Shown: positions 21,747 through 32,745, numbered from the stretch's first letter. The stretch is DNA of 64,000 bases from Symsagittifera roscoffensis (GCF_963678635.1 NC_087071.1:38031858-38095857), one strand, 5' to 3'. Notes: generated from the sequence alone by a model not told the origin. Numbers and translations: made by a program.

Positions 21747-22907
21747 ATGACAGGAGGTCCAAGACTATTGAGAGTAGATGGACATTACATTGAAGTCCAT
21801 GGCCCATATCCGATTCTGATGAATGTGGACGGCATTAAAATCTACACGAAGTCTCACGTGACTGATGCAAGTGACCAAGTAGGCCGGATATACACTGGTC
21901 GAGAAGAGCTTAAGGTGCTACGAATCGGACATAACGCCATGCTTGAACAGGATGCTGTTCACATAGGTTGCGAAGCCGATCTGGCAGCACATGTGCTGGA
22001 TATGCAGATCAGACAACTTTCAGTAAAGGGACTGTTAGACACGGGAGGAGTGGTCCGCGTCATGCCAGTCATCACTTGGACTGATATGGGCTTCGACATG
22101 TCAGATCTGATACCGACAGACATCAGATTGGCAGCTGCCAATCAGGGAGTAATCTATGTGACAGGACGGACCCCGATTATATCACTGCAGCTTGGAGGAA
22201 GACAACTTTGGATGAGCTTCCTGGTGGTGGAAAATTTGGACGAATCCGATCAATTCATCCTGGGGAGGGACTTCGTACGCCACTTTGATGTCACGATCGA
22301 CCTCAGCGACGGGTTGATCAGGATCAAAGATCCTGAGAGGAAGTATGAAAAGAAACTTCTTAATAAGATCTTAATTAACCAGGCAAAGGTGCCAATTTTT
22401 CTGGATCGAAATGTTAGATTGAAGCTAAACCGTAGTAGTGACGTTAGGACGAGAAACTTGAATGAACTCGGTAATGACAGACAGGTGTGTCTGGTACCAA
22501 ATCCAAACAGTAAGAGCTCGGCTATTTTAGGAAGAACTTTTTCACTCACTCAGAGCGGACTGTGTGTGAGTGTGTTGTTAAACACTGAAGCAACCACAGT
22601 GACATTACAGAGGGGAAAGAAACTTGGCTACGCATTGCCTCTGAACACAGACTTTCAGAGTGTGGAAAACTTGAAAAAGTATGATGTAACTAAATTTCCC
22701 TTGCACGCGAACCAAGAATGTATACTGAAGAGAATAAATGAATTGAAATCTTCTAAGAAATTGTTTTCAATGACGTCGGAGACAAATGATGGGTTGTCTA
22801 GCTGTTCAAATTTTCCTGAGAGACCAACAGAAACAGAGTTATCAGCAAATAAAGATGTCCCGCCCGAGATAGAACATCTGAAGGGTAAAATATCGGATAG
22901 GAACTAG
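21747..22907 (+). CDS. Retropepsin-like protease, element B (fossil)
   Basis: A 386-residue open frame carries LSVKGLLDTGGVVRVMP, the DTG active site of a retroviral-type aspartic protease, at about 22,038. ILGRDFVRHFDVTIDL, the second hallmark, follows at about 22,257. The domain is flanked by a long N-terminal part (RVDGHYIEVHGPYPILMN) and a C-terminal linker that leads to RT. It would process the polyprotein. The order gag knuckle, protease, RT is normal for gypsy. Confidence 0.88.
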   Translation: MTGGPRLLRVDGHYIEVHGPYPILMNVDGIKIYTKSHVTDASDQVGRIYTGREELKVLRIGHNAMLEQDAVHIGCEADLAAHVLDMQIRQLSVKGLLDTGGVVRVMPVITWTDMGFDMSDLIPTDIRLAAANQGVIYVTGRTPIISLQLGGRQLWMSFLVVENLDESDQFILGRDFVRHFDVTIDLSDGLIRIKDPERKYEKKLLNKILINQAKVPIFLDRNVRLKLNRSSDVRTRNLNELGNDRQVCLVPNPNSKSSAILGRTFSLTQSGLCVSVLLNTEATTVTLQRGKKLGYALPLNTDFQSVENLKKYDVTKFPLHANQECILKRINELKSSKKLFSMTSETNDGLSSCSNFPERPTETELSANKDVPPEIEHLKGKISDRN

Positions 22908-23880
22908 AATCGCTCAGGGCGGCGCTAAATCGGAATGCAGACGTTTTTTCAAAACATAAGGCTGACATGTGTTGCTGCAATTTTGTAGAACACGAGATTG
23001 AGATAGAAGAGGGCTCGGTACTTCATAGGGAAGGGGCGAGGAGAATGACCCCACACAAATCAGAGGCGTGCAGGAAAGAGATCGAGATGTTAATGGAGTA
23101 CGACATGATCGAGCCTTCGAAGTCCCCGTCGGCTTGTGGCGTGGTCATGGCTTAAAAGAAAGGGGGGCAACTCAGGTTTTGTTGTGATTTCCGTTACTGG
23201 AACGCAGTGACAATAAAGGACGCATACCCGATTCCCCGCATCAATGAGAGCCTCTCCAAGTTGGGGGAAGCGAAGTTCTTCACGACGTTGGATTTGGGCT
23301 CTGCGTTCTGGCAAGTGCCACTCAGAAAGCAAGATCGGGAAAAAACGGGCTTCGCGTGCGAGCTGGGATTTCTCCAGTGGAAGAGGATGCCGTTTGGATT
23401 TTGCATCGCGACGGCCCCATTCCAGCGATTGATGGCCCAGGCACTCACGAATGTAACAAAGAAATACGGTAACCTAATCATGTGTTATGTCGATGATGTC
23501 GTGATAGCAACACCAACGCTGGAGGATCATTTAGAGATTTTGAATGAGGTGTTTACTGGCGTGAAACAGGCGGGCCTGAAGTGTAAACCCTCCAAGTGTG
23601 AAATCCTCAGAGACTCAATAAAGTATCTGGGCCCCCTTGTGGACAAGGATGGAGTAAGACCGGATCCCGAAGCGGTCGAAGCGGTCTTGACCTGGAAGGC
23701 ATCTAAAACAGACACGCAATTGATGAGCTTTTTGGGGTTTGCTAACTTATATCGAGAGTTCATCAAGGGATACGCCGATAAGATATACCCCATGCAGCAG
23801 TTCATGAGGAACAAGGGTAAAAAATTTACTTGGACTGATGAGGCACAAGTCTCTTTCGAAAACATTGAACGCTAAATTTG
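22908..23880 (+). CDS. Reverse transcriptase, element B (fossil)
   Basis: The frame at 23,207-23,875 shows TIKDAYPIPRINESLSKLG, FTTLDLGSAFWQVPLRK (first catalytic aspartate), WKRMPFGFCIATAPFQRLM and the box CYVDDVVIATPTLEDH (about 23,480-23,530). LGFANLYREFIKGYADKIYP, the usual gypsy thumb and connection, follows. Upstream, 22,967-23,155 gives HREGARRMTPHKSEACRKEI and YDMIEPSKSPSACGVVMA, the normal start of a gypsy RT. It belongs to a different gypsy lineage from element A (YVDD rather than HLDD). Confidence 0.92.
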
Positions 23881-24209
23881 CGAGGCACCGGTCCTCGGCA
23901 TGCCAACCGAGAAGGGGATGTTTGTTTTAAACACGGATGCATCAGTGGTTGCGATATCGGGCATACTTCATTAGGAGCAAGAGTGGAACGGGATAACGGT
24001 TCTCCGTCCAATAGCCTATGGAAGTAAAGTCCTGAGCGATACTGAGATGAAGTACGGCGCACCAACGCGGAAATGTTCGCGGTGATCACTTTCGTGGAAA
24101 AATACAGAGCCTACTTGGGGAGTGCTCCCTTCAACTTGCGTGTGTATAATGGTGCTCTTGCCTGGCTGAAAACCTATTCGATAGCCTCAGTAAAAAGACA
24201 GAATTCTAT
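23881..24209 (+). CDS. RNase H region, element B (fossil)
   Basis: This follows RT directly. It has LGMPTEKGMFVLNTDASV, the first catalytic aspartate region, then RPIAYGSKVLSDTEM, FVEKYRAYLGSAPFNLRV and LAWLKTYS, all standard RNase H/connection motifs of gypsy Pol. The domain is shorter than normal and runs straight into the 399-bp module at 24,210. Confidence 0.75.
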
Positions 24210-24608
24210 GTGCTAGTTTTTGAATCAAGAATAAAAGAAAACTTCAAGGGATTGTTTTTAAAAGATGTCAATGATGTTTTATCCTGGAAATGAAGCGGCA
24301 TGAAATGATGGTTTTAAGTCGTGACTTGCTTTTTTGATATTGATTGATCCATTTTTATTTATTGATTTTAAAAAATCAGAAGGAACACGACGACGAGATA
24401 TACACGATAGAAATATAGGTGACACGAATGATGCCCTTTGCTTTGTGAGATTCGTGGTGGACCGTATCCCAACTCCTGTGTTGGAAGAAAACATAAAAAC
24501 CATTCGGCAAGGGGGAGTTGATTGTGAACGAAACTTTCTGAGGGCACTCCTGGAGCTATATCAAGACATGCCGCTTCCCATACCAAATAAGGAATTGAAC
24601 GACATGGA
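24210..24608 (+). repeat. 399-bp junction module, copy X1
   Basis: This is the first of three near-identical 399-bp modules. It starts GTGCTAGTTTTT and ends GAACGACATGGA. The first third continues the short frame found at the 3' end of the element B blocks (SRIKENFKG). The last 240 bp encode DRNIGDTNDALCFVRFVVDR and LLELYQDMPLPIPNKELNDM, homologous to the DATCFLRW segment of family Z at 7,530-7,690. Here it is followed by element B sequence (LPLTRWL), not by Z. Confidence 0.9.
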
Positions 24609-26930
24609 TAAACTACCGCTCACCAGGTGGCTGAACAAGTCAGGGCATCCCATGCCAGGACACCCTGAACTTCCGGTAGAGACGGCCACTGGATCTGCTA
24701 GTCCAATCCAATCTGGTGCAGCAAGAGCTTACCAGGCTGGGTATAAACCTAATAGCCCTGCTAAATAGGACAGTGAACGTGGTGCCGGACGTTATGTAGA
24801 AGCTCCGTGACTTGCTAGATAGAGAAGTGGATATGCATGATCGTGAGTGGATAAAACCATGCAACGGTTGACCGTCACTGAGGGAACAGAGAAGAGGCCA
24901 GTGACCATTCGCAGTGGAGATGTTGAACGGGATTGCCGGTCGATAGTGAACCAGCTGGCGAACTTAATGCCGAAAGATGTCTTGTTGAAGACTTCGTTCA
25001 CAGAACATCGGACATCGACCCATGTCCAAGCCACTGAGGAAGTCAGGGTCAGGTCGAAATCCAGCTTTACGAGAAAAGTACATTTTAAGGAAGCAAGGGA
25101 CAAGTAAGAGCCGAGTTCGGATTGTTCATCCGGGAACGAGACAATGTCCGGGGAGTCGGGCACTTTCAATCCCGTACAGGACGACTTGACCGGGGAGACA
25201 ATGCTAGGACAACCAAGGGACAGAATGTTGTCCGGGGAGCCGGATTCAAAGCGACCGAGGGACAAAGTTTTGTCCGGGGAGTCGAGAAACATCACAGACA
25301 TATTGGATTATGATGATGTGGAATCCATCGGCTCGAGTGATGGCTGGAAGCCCCAGTCCTGGGAGAACACATCTGAGACTACTTCCAATTCTGATGTTTC
25401 GGAAATTGCGATTCATTCCTTGTTGGTGGAATGGAAAAAGCGCGGGCTGGACCGTGAAATGCACCAGGACCCGGACAGAGACAGATATACCTCCGATGAG
25501 GAGGGCACTGTTGTGGATAATGCCGCAGATGAGCTTGAACTGATAGAAGTGTCGAAACGCCCAACCAGATTACTACCACATGGTACGGTTGTCCGTACCA
25601 ACCTGGAGCCATCTGTGCAGGAAGCAACATCTTTGAAGAAGATATAGTGTGTCAAGTTGATGGATGATGCCCATGCCCCGGAGGTAATAAGCGGACAATT
25701 GAACGTGGTAAAGATGTATCTGAAAGCCAGATGTCGGCTGTCGGATCTCCTAAGGGCTTAACGAAATGATAGAATGACGAGCAATCTGAAGGGAGCACCT
25801 GACAATGGAGCACCAGCATCAGATGGATCGAGAATGGCGCACCTGACAAAGGAGATTTAGAGGAAGACAGCTATAAGATCTTGAAGCAATTTTACATGAA
25901 GAGAAAAAAATCTGTTGTACCTGAACGAAGACGGGATCGTTGCCTGTAAACGCAAGGAAGAGGACAAGGTCCTTTGTCAATATAATTCAATATTATTACC
26001 ACAGTTATACCAGACCGAGTTGCTATTTCGTTCACATGATCAGATGGGCCATCACGGCGTGGACAAAGTGTACAACAGGATACAGAAACGATTCGAATGG
26101 CCTGGTTTGAACAAAACTTGGGTGACCCCAGGCGACTAAGGTTTCCCCTGCAGTCAATAGAGTCATCGATATTCAACGAGGTAGTACAAACTGATCATCA
26201 GAAGACATGCATGACAGCCACGGGCTACAATTAAGTGCTGGTAATGATCGATCGTTTCACGAAATATGCAGAGGCAGCCCCCTGCATGGCAGCATCAGCG
26301 GAAGAGACGTGCAATCACTTGATAAATGTGTGGATAGCGAGGCACGGCTGCCCCATCACATTCCAATCAGACAATGGCAAAGCATTCTTGGGTGACCTCA
26401 CGAAGGAATTAATGAAGAGGCCCACTCGACCACTTATCACCCACAAAATAATGGCCTAGTTGAAAGGCAAAATCGCACGTTGGTTTCCATGTTGAGAGTT
26501 TATTGCTCACGACAGATGGATGACTAGGATAGACACTTGCCGCAAGTGATGGGCGCTTACAACAGCACAGAACATTCCACCACGGGAATAAGTCCGCATT
26601 TGATGCTAACTGGTCACGAAAAAGCTCTTCCGTTAATGTTCTTCTACCCTGAGTATGAAGGGCAGAAAACAGCACCGCAAACGTACGTGCGTGGTGTTAT
26701 TAGAAGGCAGCAGGAAATCAATGACTTATGCAGGAGGAACACGCAACAGGCGCAAATTAGACAGAAAAGGAGATTTGATAAAAGGACCGCAGATGCAAAA
26801 GCCTACTCAGTTGACGATTACGTCCGGGTGTTCCAGGAAGTAGTTCCACCAAAAGGAACTAGAAAAATTACTAGAAAAATGGCGCGGCCCATTTCAAATA
26901 ACAGTAGTGCACCAACGAGGTCGTTTTAAT
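24609..26930 (+). CDS. Linker and integrase, element B, first 3' block (fossil)
   Basis: The first kilobase encodes an acidic linker starting LPLTRWL, in which the phrase LSGE recurs (25,144-25,300). Then the integrase zinc module begins (LLFRSHDQMGHHGVDKVY, about 26,010). The catalytic core has VLVMIDRFTKYAEAAPC, TFQSDNGKAFLGDLTKEL and LVERQNRTLVSMLRVY (D, D, E). The C-terminal domain has LPQVMGAYNSTEHSTTG, MLTGHEKALPLMFFYPEY and a GPY/F-like region (about 26,810-26,920). It would integrate element cDNA. The same arrangement recurs at 28,966-31,330. The block is broken. Confidence 0.88.
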
Positions 26931-27014
26931 TGATTGAGCCCCGGGCGAGCAGCTCACTACGGAAATATCAAACCGCACAATGCCTCATCGTAGGACTGGT
27001 GCATCCCAGCGGAC

Positions 27015-27755
27015 ATGCATGAGGGAGACTATTTGATAGTGGATCCTGCTTGTGAAGTGAATGAAAGAGGTACGCGCGTCAAAAACGACGGAAATGAGGT
27101 GGTAGATAATTGCGATCTGCCACTAGATCTGGAGTTAACCGAGAGAGTGGAAGTTGACGACGAAACTCTTCCATATACAGAAGAAGACTGCGACTGCCGA
27201 GAACAAACTGAAATTGACAAAGGAGTGCAGCCTGACTTTCCTTACGCCATGGAAACACGCCAGAGCAAGAAAGGAAGGAACAAGGAAAAGCACAACCCGT
27301 ATGGCGAGGATTTCGTCATAGACAGGATAATTTTAAGCGACATGATGGAATCGCTGATGGGACTGGATGAGGTAGCGGTGCCACAAGAGATCGACTTGGT
27401 CAATGACATGGATCAGGATTGGATCGAAGATTGCTCCGAACCAGAAGTAGAGTTCAAACCAGAGGTGGAGCAGACTCATGAGCAAGAATTAACAAACTTG
27501 CGAGTGCTCGAATGGCTCCATGATCTGCCGGCAGATCCTAAAGAGACAATCTTGACGATTCAGGATGTAGATAAAGACGGTATCAAATGTGTCAGCCATG
27601 ACAATACCGAGTCCAACTGGGTCGCTCCCGATGGCTCTCTGCGCGTTCCGCAATCCAATCTCGATCTGCTCGACTTTGGGGACGTCGATGGATATTTTTG
27701 TCCGGGGAGTGGGGATAGGACTCACTCACACCAAAAATCTGATCAAAAAAATTAA
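27015..27755 (+). CDS. Acidic tail after integrase, element B, first block (fossil)
   Basis: A 246-residue open frame continues the polyprotein after the integrase C-terminal domain. It begins MHEGDYLIVDPACEVNERG and is strongly acidic throughout (for example VEVDDETLPYTEEDCDC and QDWIEDCSEPEVEF). Near its end are SNLDLLDFGDVDGYF and, in an overlapping frame, DIFVRGVGIGLTHTKNLIKK, which leads to the macrodomain. No known domain is recognised. Such tails on gypsy integrases often act in chromatin targeting, but nothing here shows that. Confidence 0.6.
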   Translation: MHEGDYLIVDPACEVNERGTRVKNDGNEVVDNCDLPLDLELTERVEVDDETLPYTEEDCDCREQTEIDKGVQPDFPYAMETRQSKKGRNKEKHNPYGEDFVIDRIILSDMMESLMGLDEVAVPQEIDLVNDMDQDWIEDCSEPEVEFKPEVEQTHEQELTNLRVLEWLHDLPADPKETILTIQDVDKDGIKCVSHDNTESNWVAPDGSLRVPQSNLDLLDFGDVDGYFCPGSGDRTHSHQKSDQKN

Positions 27756-27784
27756 AATCGGCAAGGGAAACCGGAGAACTGGAA

Positions 27785-28300
27785 ATGGAGGGCGAGAACG
27801 CTAAGAAACCACCTTTTGGACAATTTTTTGAATTTTTTTTTGACCTACCAAACCACTATTCAAACAATGTCGTCATAACAGATAGCGATTTCATACTCAC
27901 GGAACGTACATGCGCTATAGCGATAACCGCGGATGTGATCTTCAAAACAGCACTAGCGGCTGACTTTAAAAAAGTGTATAAGAATATCGAGATTTTATGG
28001 AAACAGAGGCCTGGTGTGGGAGGGATGATAGCGCTGCCCCCTGTTGCATCACAGGTACCAGGGAAATATTTGTGTTTACTGGTTACTAAGGCCACTGATA
28101 AGCAACACGTGAATCCAGAGAGCTTGTTATTGGCCTCAACTCGACTTAGGGATTTTCTGGTTGAGAGAGGAGTGACCTCCCTCTCGTTACCAGTCTATGA
28201 TCCCAATGGGGGAAAGCTACATCCGAGAGAGTTATATGCCCTTGTACATATGATATTTTCGGAAACTGACATAGAGGTTTATTTACACAAAAAGTACTAA
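27785..28300 (+). CDS. Macrodomain (TARG1/Poa1-like) at the end of element B Pol, first block (fossil)
   Basis: The 171-residue frame matches macrodomains of the TARG1/ALC1-like class. CAIAITADVIFKTALAADF aligns with the N-terminal strand and phosphate-loop part, GKYLCLLVTKATDKQ with YIYYLITKKRASHKP of human TARG1, LRDFLVERGVTSLSLP with MKSHCLKNGVTDLSMP, and IFSETDIEVYLH with VFEATDIKITVY. Macrodomains bind or hydrolyse ADP-ribose groups. The length (about 140 residues of domain) is right and it ends with a stop (HKKY). It lies at the 3' end of the polyprotein behind integrase, in both blocks, so it is part of the element and not a chance neighbour. Whether it binds ADP-ribose cannot be told here. 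Confidence 0.75.
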   Translation: MEGENAKKPPFGQFFEFFFDLPNHYSNNVVITDSDFILTERTCAIAITADVIFKTALAADFKKVYKNIEILWKQRPGVGGMIALPPVASQVPGKYLCLLVTKATDKQHVNPESLLLASTRLRDFLVERGVTSLSLPVYDPNGGKLHPRELYALVHMIFSETDIEVYLHKKY

Positions 28301-28398
28301 ATGAGCATGTGCTAAGAGTTGCATTCGGCGATAAGTGGTTTTTATTAAGTTCAATTTATAGGCACTAGGATTAAGTTTTAGGTTAGCTACTAGACATT

Positions 28399-28650
28399 AT
28401 GTTTTTATGTAATAATGTGAATATGAGATGTTTATGTGTTATGTTATTGTTAGGGTATGTTTTATGCGATGTCTGTATCATAGAGACCTGGAACACTCCA
28501 GGCACTGAAAGTGACAGCGCTCATTTGATTTATCTTGACAAGGTTGCAGGTGGACGATCCAACCTGGTGCTAGTTTTTAAATCAAGAATAAAAGAGAACT
28601 TCAAGGGATCGTTTTTAAAAGATGTCAATGATGTTTTATCCTGGAAATGA
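28399..28650 (+). CDS. Short ORF with signal-peptide-like start, element B 3' end (fossil)
   Basis: From 28,423 the frame reads MRCLCVMLLLGYVLCDV, a classic short hydrophobic signal sequence. NTPGTESDSAHLIYLDKV follows, then it enters the 399-bp module and ends at 28,650. Its place behind Pol is where an envelope-like third gene would sit in some gypsy elements. The part seen is too short to name. A version recurs at 32,869-33,093. Confidence 0.4.
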   Translation: MFLCNNVNMRCLCVMLLLGYVLCDVCIIETWNTPGTESDSAHLIYLDKVAGGRSNLVLVFKSRIKENFKGSFLKDVNDVLSWK

Positions 28651-28965
28651 AACGGCATGAAATGATGGTTTTAAGTCGTGACTTGCTTTTTAGATATTGA
28701 TTGATCCAATTTTGTTTATTGAATTTAAAAAATCAGAAGGAACACGACGACGAGATATACACGATAGAAATATAGGTGACACGAATGATGCCCTTTGCTT
28801 TGTGAGATTCGTGGTGGACCGTATCCCCACTCCTGTGTTGGAAGAAAACATAAAAACCATTCGGCAAGGGGGAGTTGATCGTGAACGAAACCTTCTGAGG
28901 GCACTCCTGGAGCTATATCAGGACATGCCGCTGCCCATACCAAATAAGGAATTGAACGACATGGA
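28567..28965 (+). repeat. 399-bp junction module, copy X2
   Basis: Same length and same ends as 24,210-24,608 and 32,995-33,393. It is preceded by the 3' end of the first element B block and followed by the second block (KLPLTRWL). Confidence 0.93.
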
Positions 28966-31330
28966 TAAACTACCACTCACCAGGTGGCTGGACAATTCAG
29001 GGCATCCCATGCCAGGACACCTTGAACTTCCGGTGGAGACGGCCGCTGAACTAAAGGTATTGGTCAGGGATGATCCTGTCCCGCTGGATCTGCTAGTCAG
29101 ATCCAATCTGGTGCAGCAAGAGCTTACCAGGCTGGGTATAAACAGCATAGCCCTGCTAAATAGGACAGGGAACGTGGTGCCGGACGACTGGGGAAGACTT
29201 GCTAGGTAGAGAAGTGGATAGGCATGATCGTGAGTGGATAAAACCATGCAACGGTTGACCGTCACTGAGGGAACAGAATAGAGGCCAGTGACTATTCGCA
29301 ATGGAGATGTTGAACGGGATTGCCGGTCGATACTGAACCAGCTGGTGAACTCAATGCCGAAAGATGTCTTGTTGAAGACTTCGTTCACAGAACATCGGAC
29401 ATCGACCCATGTCCAAGCCACTGAGGAAGTCAAGGTCAGGTCGAAATCCAGCTTTACGAGAAAATTACATTTTACGGAAGCAAGGGACGAGTATGAGCCG
29501 AGCTCGGGTTGTTCATCCTGCAACGAGACAATGTTCGGGGAGTCAGGCAGTTTCGATCCCGTACAGGACGACTTGACCGGGGAGACAATGCTAGGACAAC
29601 CAAGGGACAGAATGTTGTCCGGGGAGCCGGATTCAAAGCGACCGAGGGACAAAGTTTTGTCCGGGGAGTCGAGAAATATCACAGACAGATTGGATTATGA
29701 TGATGTGGAATCCATCGGCTCGAGTGATGGCTCGAAGCCCCAGTCCTGGGAGAACACATCTGAGACTACTTCCAATTCTGATGTTTCGGAAATTGCGATT
29801 CATTCCTTGTTGGTGGATTGGAAAAAGCGCGGGCTGGACCGGGAAATGCACCAGGACCCGGACAGAGACAGATATACCTCCGATGAGGAGGGCACTGTAG
29901 TGGATAATGCCGCAGATAAGCTTGATTTGATAGAAGTGTCGAAACGCCCAACCAGATTACTACCACATGGTACGGTCGTCCGTACCAACCTGGAGCCATC
30001 TGTGCAGGAAGCAACATCTTTGAAGAAGATATAGTGTGTCAAGTTGATGGATGATGCCCATGCCCCGGAGGTAATCAGCGGACAATTGAACGTGGTAAAG
30101 ATGTATGTGAAAGCCAGATGTCGGCTGTCGGATCTCCTAAGGGCTTAACGAAATGATAGAATGACGAGCAATCTGAAGGGAGCACCTGACAATGGAGCAC
30201 CAGCATCAGATGGATCGAGAATGGCGCACCTGACAAAGGAGATTTAGAGGAAGACAGCTATAAGATCTTGAAGCAATTTTACATGAAGAGAAAAAAATCT
30301 GTTGTACCTGAACGAAGACGGGATCGTTGCCTGTAAACGCAAGGAAGAGGACAAGGTTCTTTGTCAATATAATTCAATATTATTACCACAGTTATACCAG
30401 ACCGAGTTGCTATTTCGTTCACATGATCAGATGGGCCATCACGGCGTGGACAAAGTGTACAACAGGATACAGAAACGATTCGAATGGCCTGGTTTGAACA
30501 AAGCTTGTGAGGAATGGATCTCTGCATGCTTGTCGTGTCAACAGGCGAAGAACCCCAGGAGACTAAGGTTTCCCCTGCAGTCAATAGAGTCATCGATATT
30601 CAACGAAGTAGTGCAAACTGATCATCAGAAGACATGCATGACAGCCACGGGCTACAATTAAGTGCTGGTAATGATCGATCATTTCACGAAATATGCAGAG
30701 GCAGCCCCCTGCATGGCAGCATCAGCGGAAGAGACGTGCAATCACTTGATAAATGTGTGGATAGCGAGGCACGGCTGCCCCATCACATTTCAATCAGACA
30801 ATGGCAAAGCATTCTTGGGTGACCTCACGAAGGAATTAATGAAGAGGCCCACTCGACCACTTATCACCCACAAAATAATGGCCTAGTTGAAAGGCAAAAT
30901 CGCACGTTGGTTTCCATGTTGAGAGTTTATTGCTCACGACAGATGGATGACTAGGATAGACACTTGCCGCAAGTGATGGGCGCTTACAACAGCACAGAAC
31001 ATTCCACCACGGGAATAAGTCCGCATTTGATGCTAACTGGTCACGAAAAAGCTCTTCCGTTAATGTTCTTCTACCCTGAGTATGAAGGGCAGAAAACAGC
31101 ACCGCAAACGTACGTGCGTGGTGTTATTAGAAGGCAGCAGGAAATCAATGACTTATGCAGGAGGAACACGCAACAGGCGCAAATTAGACAGAAAAGGAGA
31201 TTTGATAAAAGGACCGCAGATGCAAACGCCTACTCAGTTGACGATTACGTCCGGGTGTTCCAGGAAGTAGTTCAACCAAAAGGAACTAAAAAAATTACTA
31301 AAAAAAGTGGCGCGGCCCATTTCAAATAAC
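28966..31330 (+). CDS. Linker and integrase, element B, second 3' block (fossil)
   Basis: This is a near-identical repeat of 24,609-26,930, opening KLPLTRWLDNSGHPMPGH. Here the zinc module is fuller: HDQMGHHGVDKVYNRI, WPGLNKACEEWISACL and CQQAKNPRRL give the complete H-H-C-C set. The core shows VLVMIDHFTKYAEAAPC, FQSDNGKAFLGDL and LVERQNRTLVS, then YNSTEHSTTGISPHLML. Linker repeats of LSGE are present again (29,530-29,680). Divergence from the first block is a few percent, so the duplication is not very old. The block is broken. Confidence 0.88.
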
Positions 31331-31361
31331 AGTAGTGCACCAACGAGGTCGTTTTTATTGA

Positions 31362-32177
31362 TTGTGTACCGGGCGAGCAGCTCACTACAAAAATATCAAA
31401 CCGCACAATGCCTCATCAGAGGACTGGTGCATCCCAGCGGACATGCAGGAGGGAGACTATTTGATAGTGTATCCTGCTTGTGAAGTGAATGAAAGAGGAA
31501 CGCGCGTCAAAAACGACGGGAATGAGGTGGTAGATAATTGCGATCTGCCACTAGATCTGGAGTTAACCGAGAGAGTGGAAGTTGACGACGAAACTCTTCC
31601 ATATGCAGAAGAAGACTGCGACTGCCCAGAACAAACTGAAATTGACAAACGAGTGCAGCCTGACTTTTCTTACGCCATGGAAACACGCCATAGCAAGAAA
31701 GGAAGGAACAAGGAAAAGCACAACCCGTATGGCGAGGATTTCGTCATAGACAGGATAATTTTGAGCGACATGATGGAATCGCTGGTGGGACTGGATGAGG
31801 TAGCGGTGCCACAAGAGATCGACTTGGTCAATGACATGGATCAGGATTGGATCAAAGATCGCTCCGAACCAGAAGTAGAGTTCGAACCAGCGGTGGAGCA
31901 GACTCATGAGCAAGAATTAACAAACTTGCGAGTGCTCGAATGGCTCCATGATCTGCCGGCAGATCCTAAAGAGACAATCTTGACGATTCAGGATGTCGAT
32001 AAAGACGGTATCAATTGCGTCAGCCATGACAATACCGAGTCCAAATGGGTCGCTCCAGATGGCTCTCTGCGCGTTCCGCAATCCAACCTCGATCTGCTCG
32101 ACTTTGGGGACGTCGTTGGATATTTTTGTCCGGAGAGTGGGGGTAGGACTCACCCACACCAAAAATCTGATCATTAA
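31362..32177 (+). CDS. Acidic tail after integrase, element B, second block (fossil)
   Basis: A 271-residue open frame, the repeat of 27,015-27,755, here extends further upstream (RAAHYKNIKPHNASSEDWCI, the usual end of the gypsy integrase C-terminal domain). It has the same acidic composition, ending SNLDLLDFGDVVGYFCPES. The overlap into DIFVRRVGVGLTHTKNLI and the macrodomain region is the same as in the first block. Confidence 0.6.
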   Translation: MCTGRAAHYKNIKPHNASSEDWCIPADMQEGDYLIVYPACEVNERGTRVKNDGNEVVDNCDLPLDLELTERVEVDDETLPYAEEDCDCPEQTEIDKRVQPDFSYAMETRHSKKGRNKEKHNPYGEDFVIDRIILSDMMESLVGLDEVAVPQEIDLVNDMDQDWIKDRSEPEVEFEPAVEQTHEQELTNLRVLEWLHDLPADPKETILTIQDVDKDGINCVSHDNTESKWVAPDGSLRVPQSNLDLLDFGDVVGYFCPESGGRTHPHQKSDH

Positions 32178-32216
32178 AAAATTAAAATCGGCAAGGGAAA
32201 CCGGAGAACTGGAAAC

Positions 32217-32745
32217 GGAGGGCGAGAACGCTAAGAAACCACTTTTGGACGAATTTTTGAATCTTATTTTGACCTACCAAACCACTATTCAAACAAAGTC
32301 GTCATAACAGATAGCGATTTCATACTCACGGAACGTACATGCGCTATAGCGATAACCGCGGATGTGAGCTTCAAAACAGCACTAGCGGCTGACTTTAACA
32401 GAGTATAAGAATATCGAGTTTTTATGGAAACAGAGGCCTGGTGTGGGAGGGATGAAAAGCGCTGCCCCCTGTTGCATCACAGATACCAGGGAAATATTTG
32501 TGTTTCCTGGCTACTAAGGCCACTGATAAGCAACACGTGAATCCAGAGAGCTTGTTATTGTCCTCGACTCGACTTAGGGATTTTCTGGTTGAGAGAGGAG
32601 TGACCTCCCTCTCGTTACCATTCTATGATCCCAATTGGGGAAAGCTACATCCGAGAGAGTTATATGCCCTTGTACATATGATATTTTCGGAAACTGACAT
32701 AGATGTTTATTTACATAAAAAGTACTATCTGAGCATATGCTAGGA
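32217..32745 (+). CDS. Macrodomain, element B, second block (fossil)
   Basis: This repeats the 27,785-28,300 region. The second half is open (32,498-32,743) and carries FLATKATDKQHVNPESLLL, LRDFLVERGVTSLSLPFYD and MIFSETDIDVYLHKKYY. The upstream half of the domain is present at DNA level. It is broken, but its presence in the same position confirms that the macrodomain belongs to the element. Confidence 0.7.

Noticed and set aside
24279-25301. Minus-strand ORFs within the element B linker, repeated in the second block
   Set aside because: They recur only because the block is duplicated; the plus strand carries the conserved Pol linker.
28310-28566. LTR of element B at the end of the 3' blocks
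   Set aside because: No matching copy is found upstream of gag within the window, so an LTR cannot be supported.
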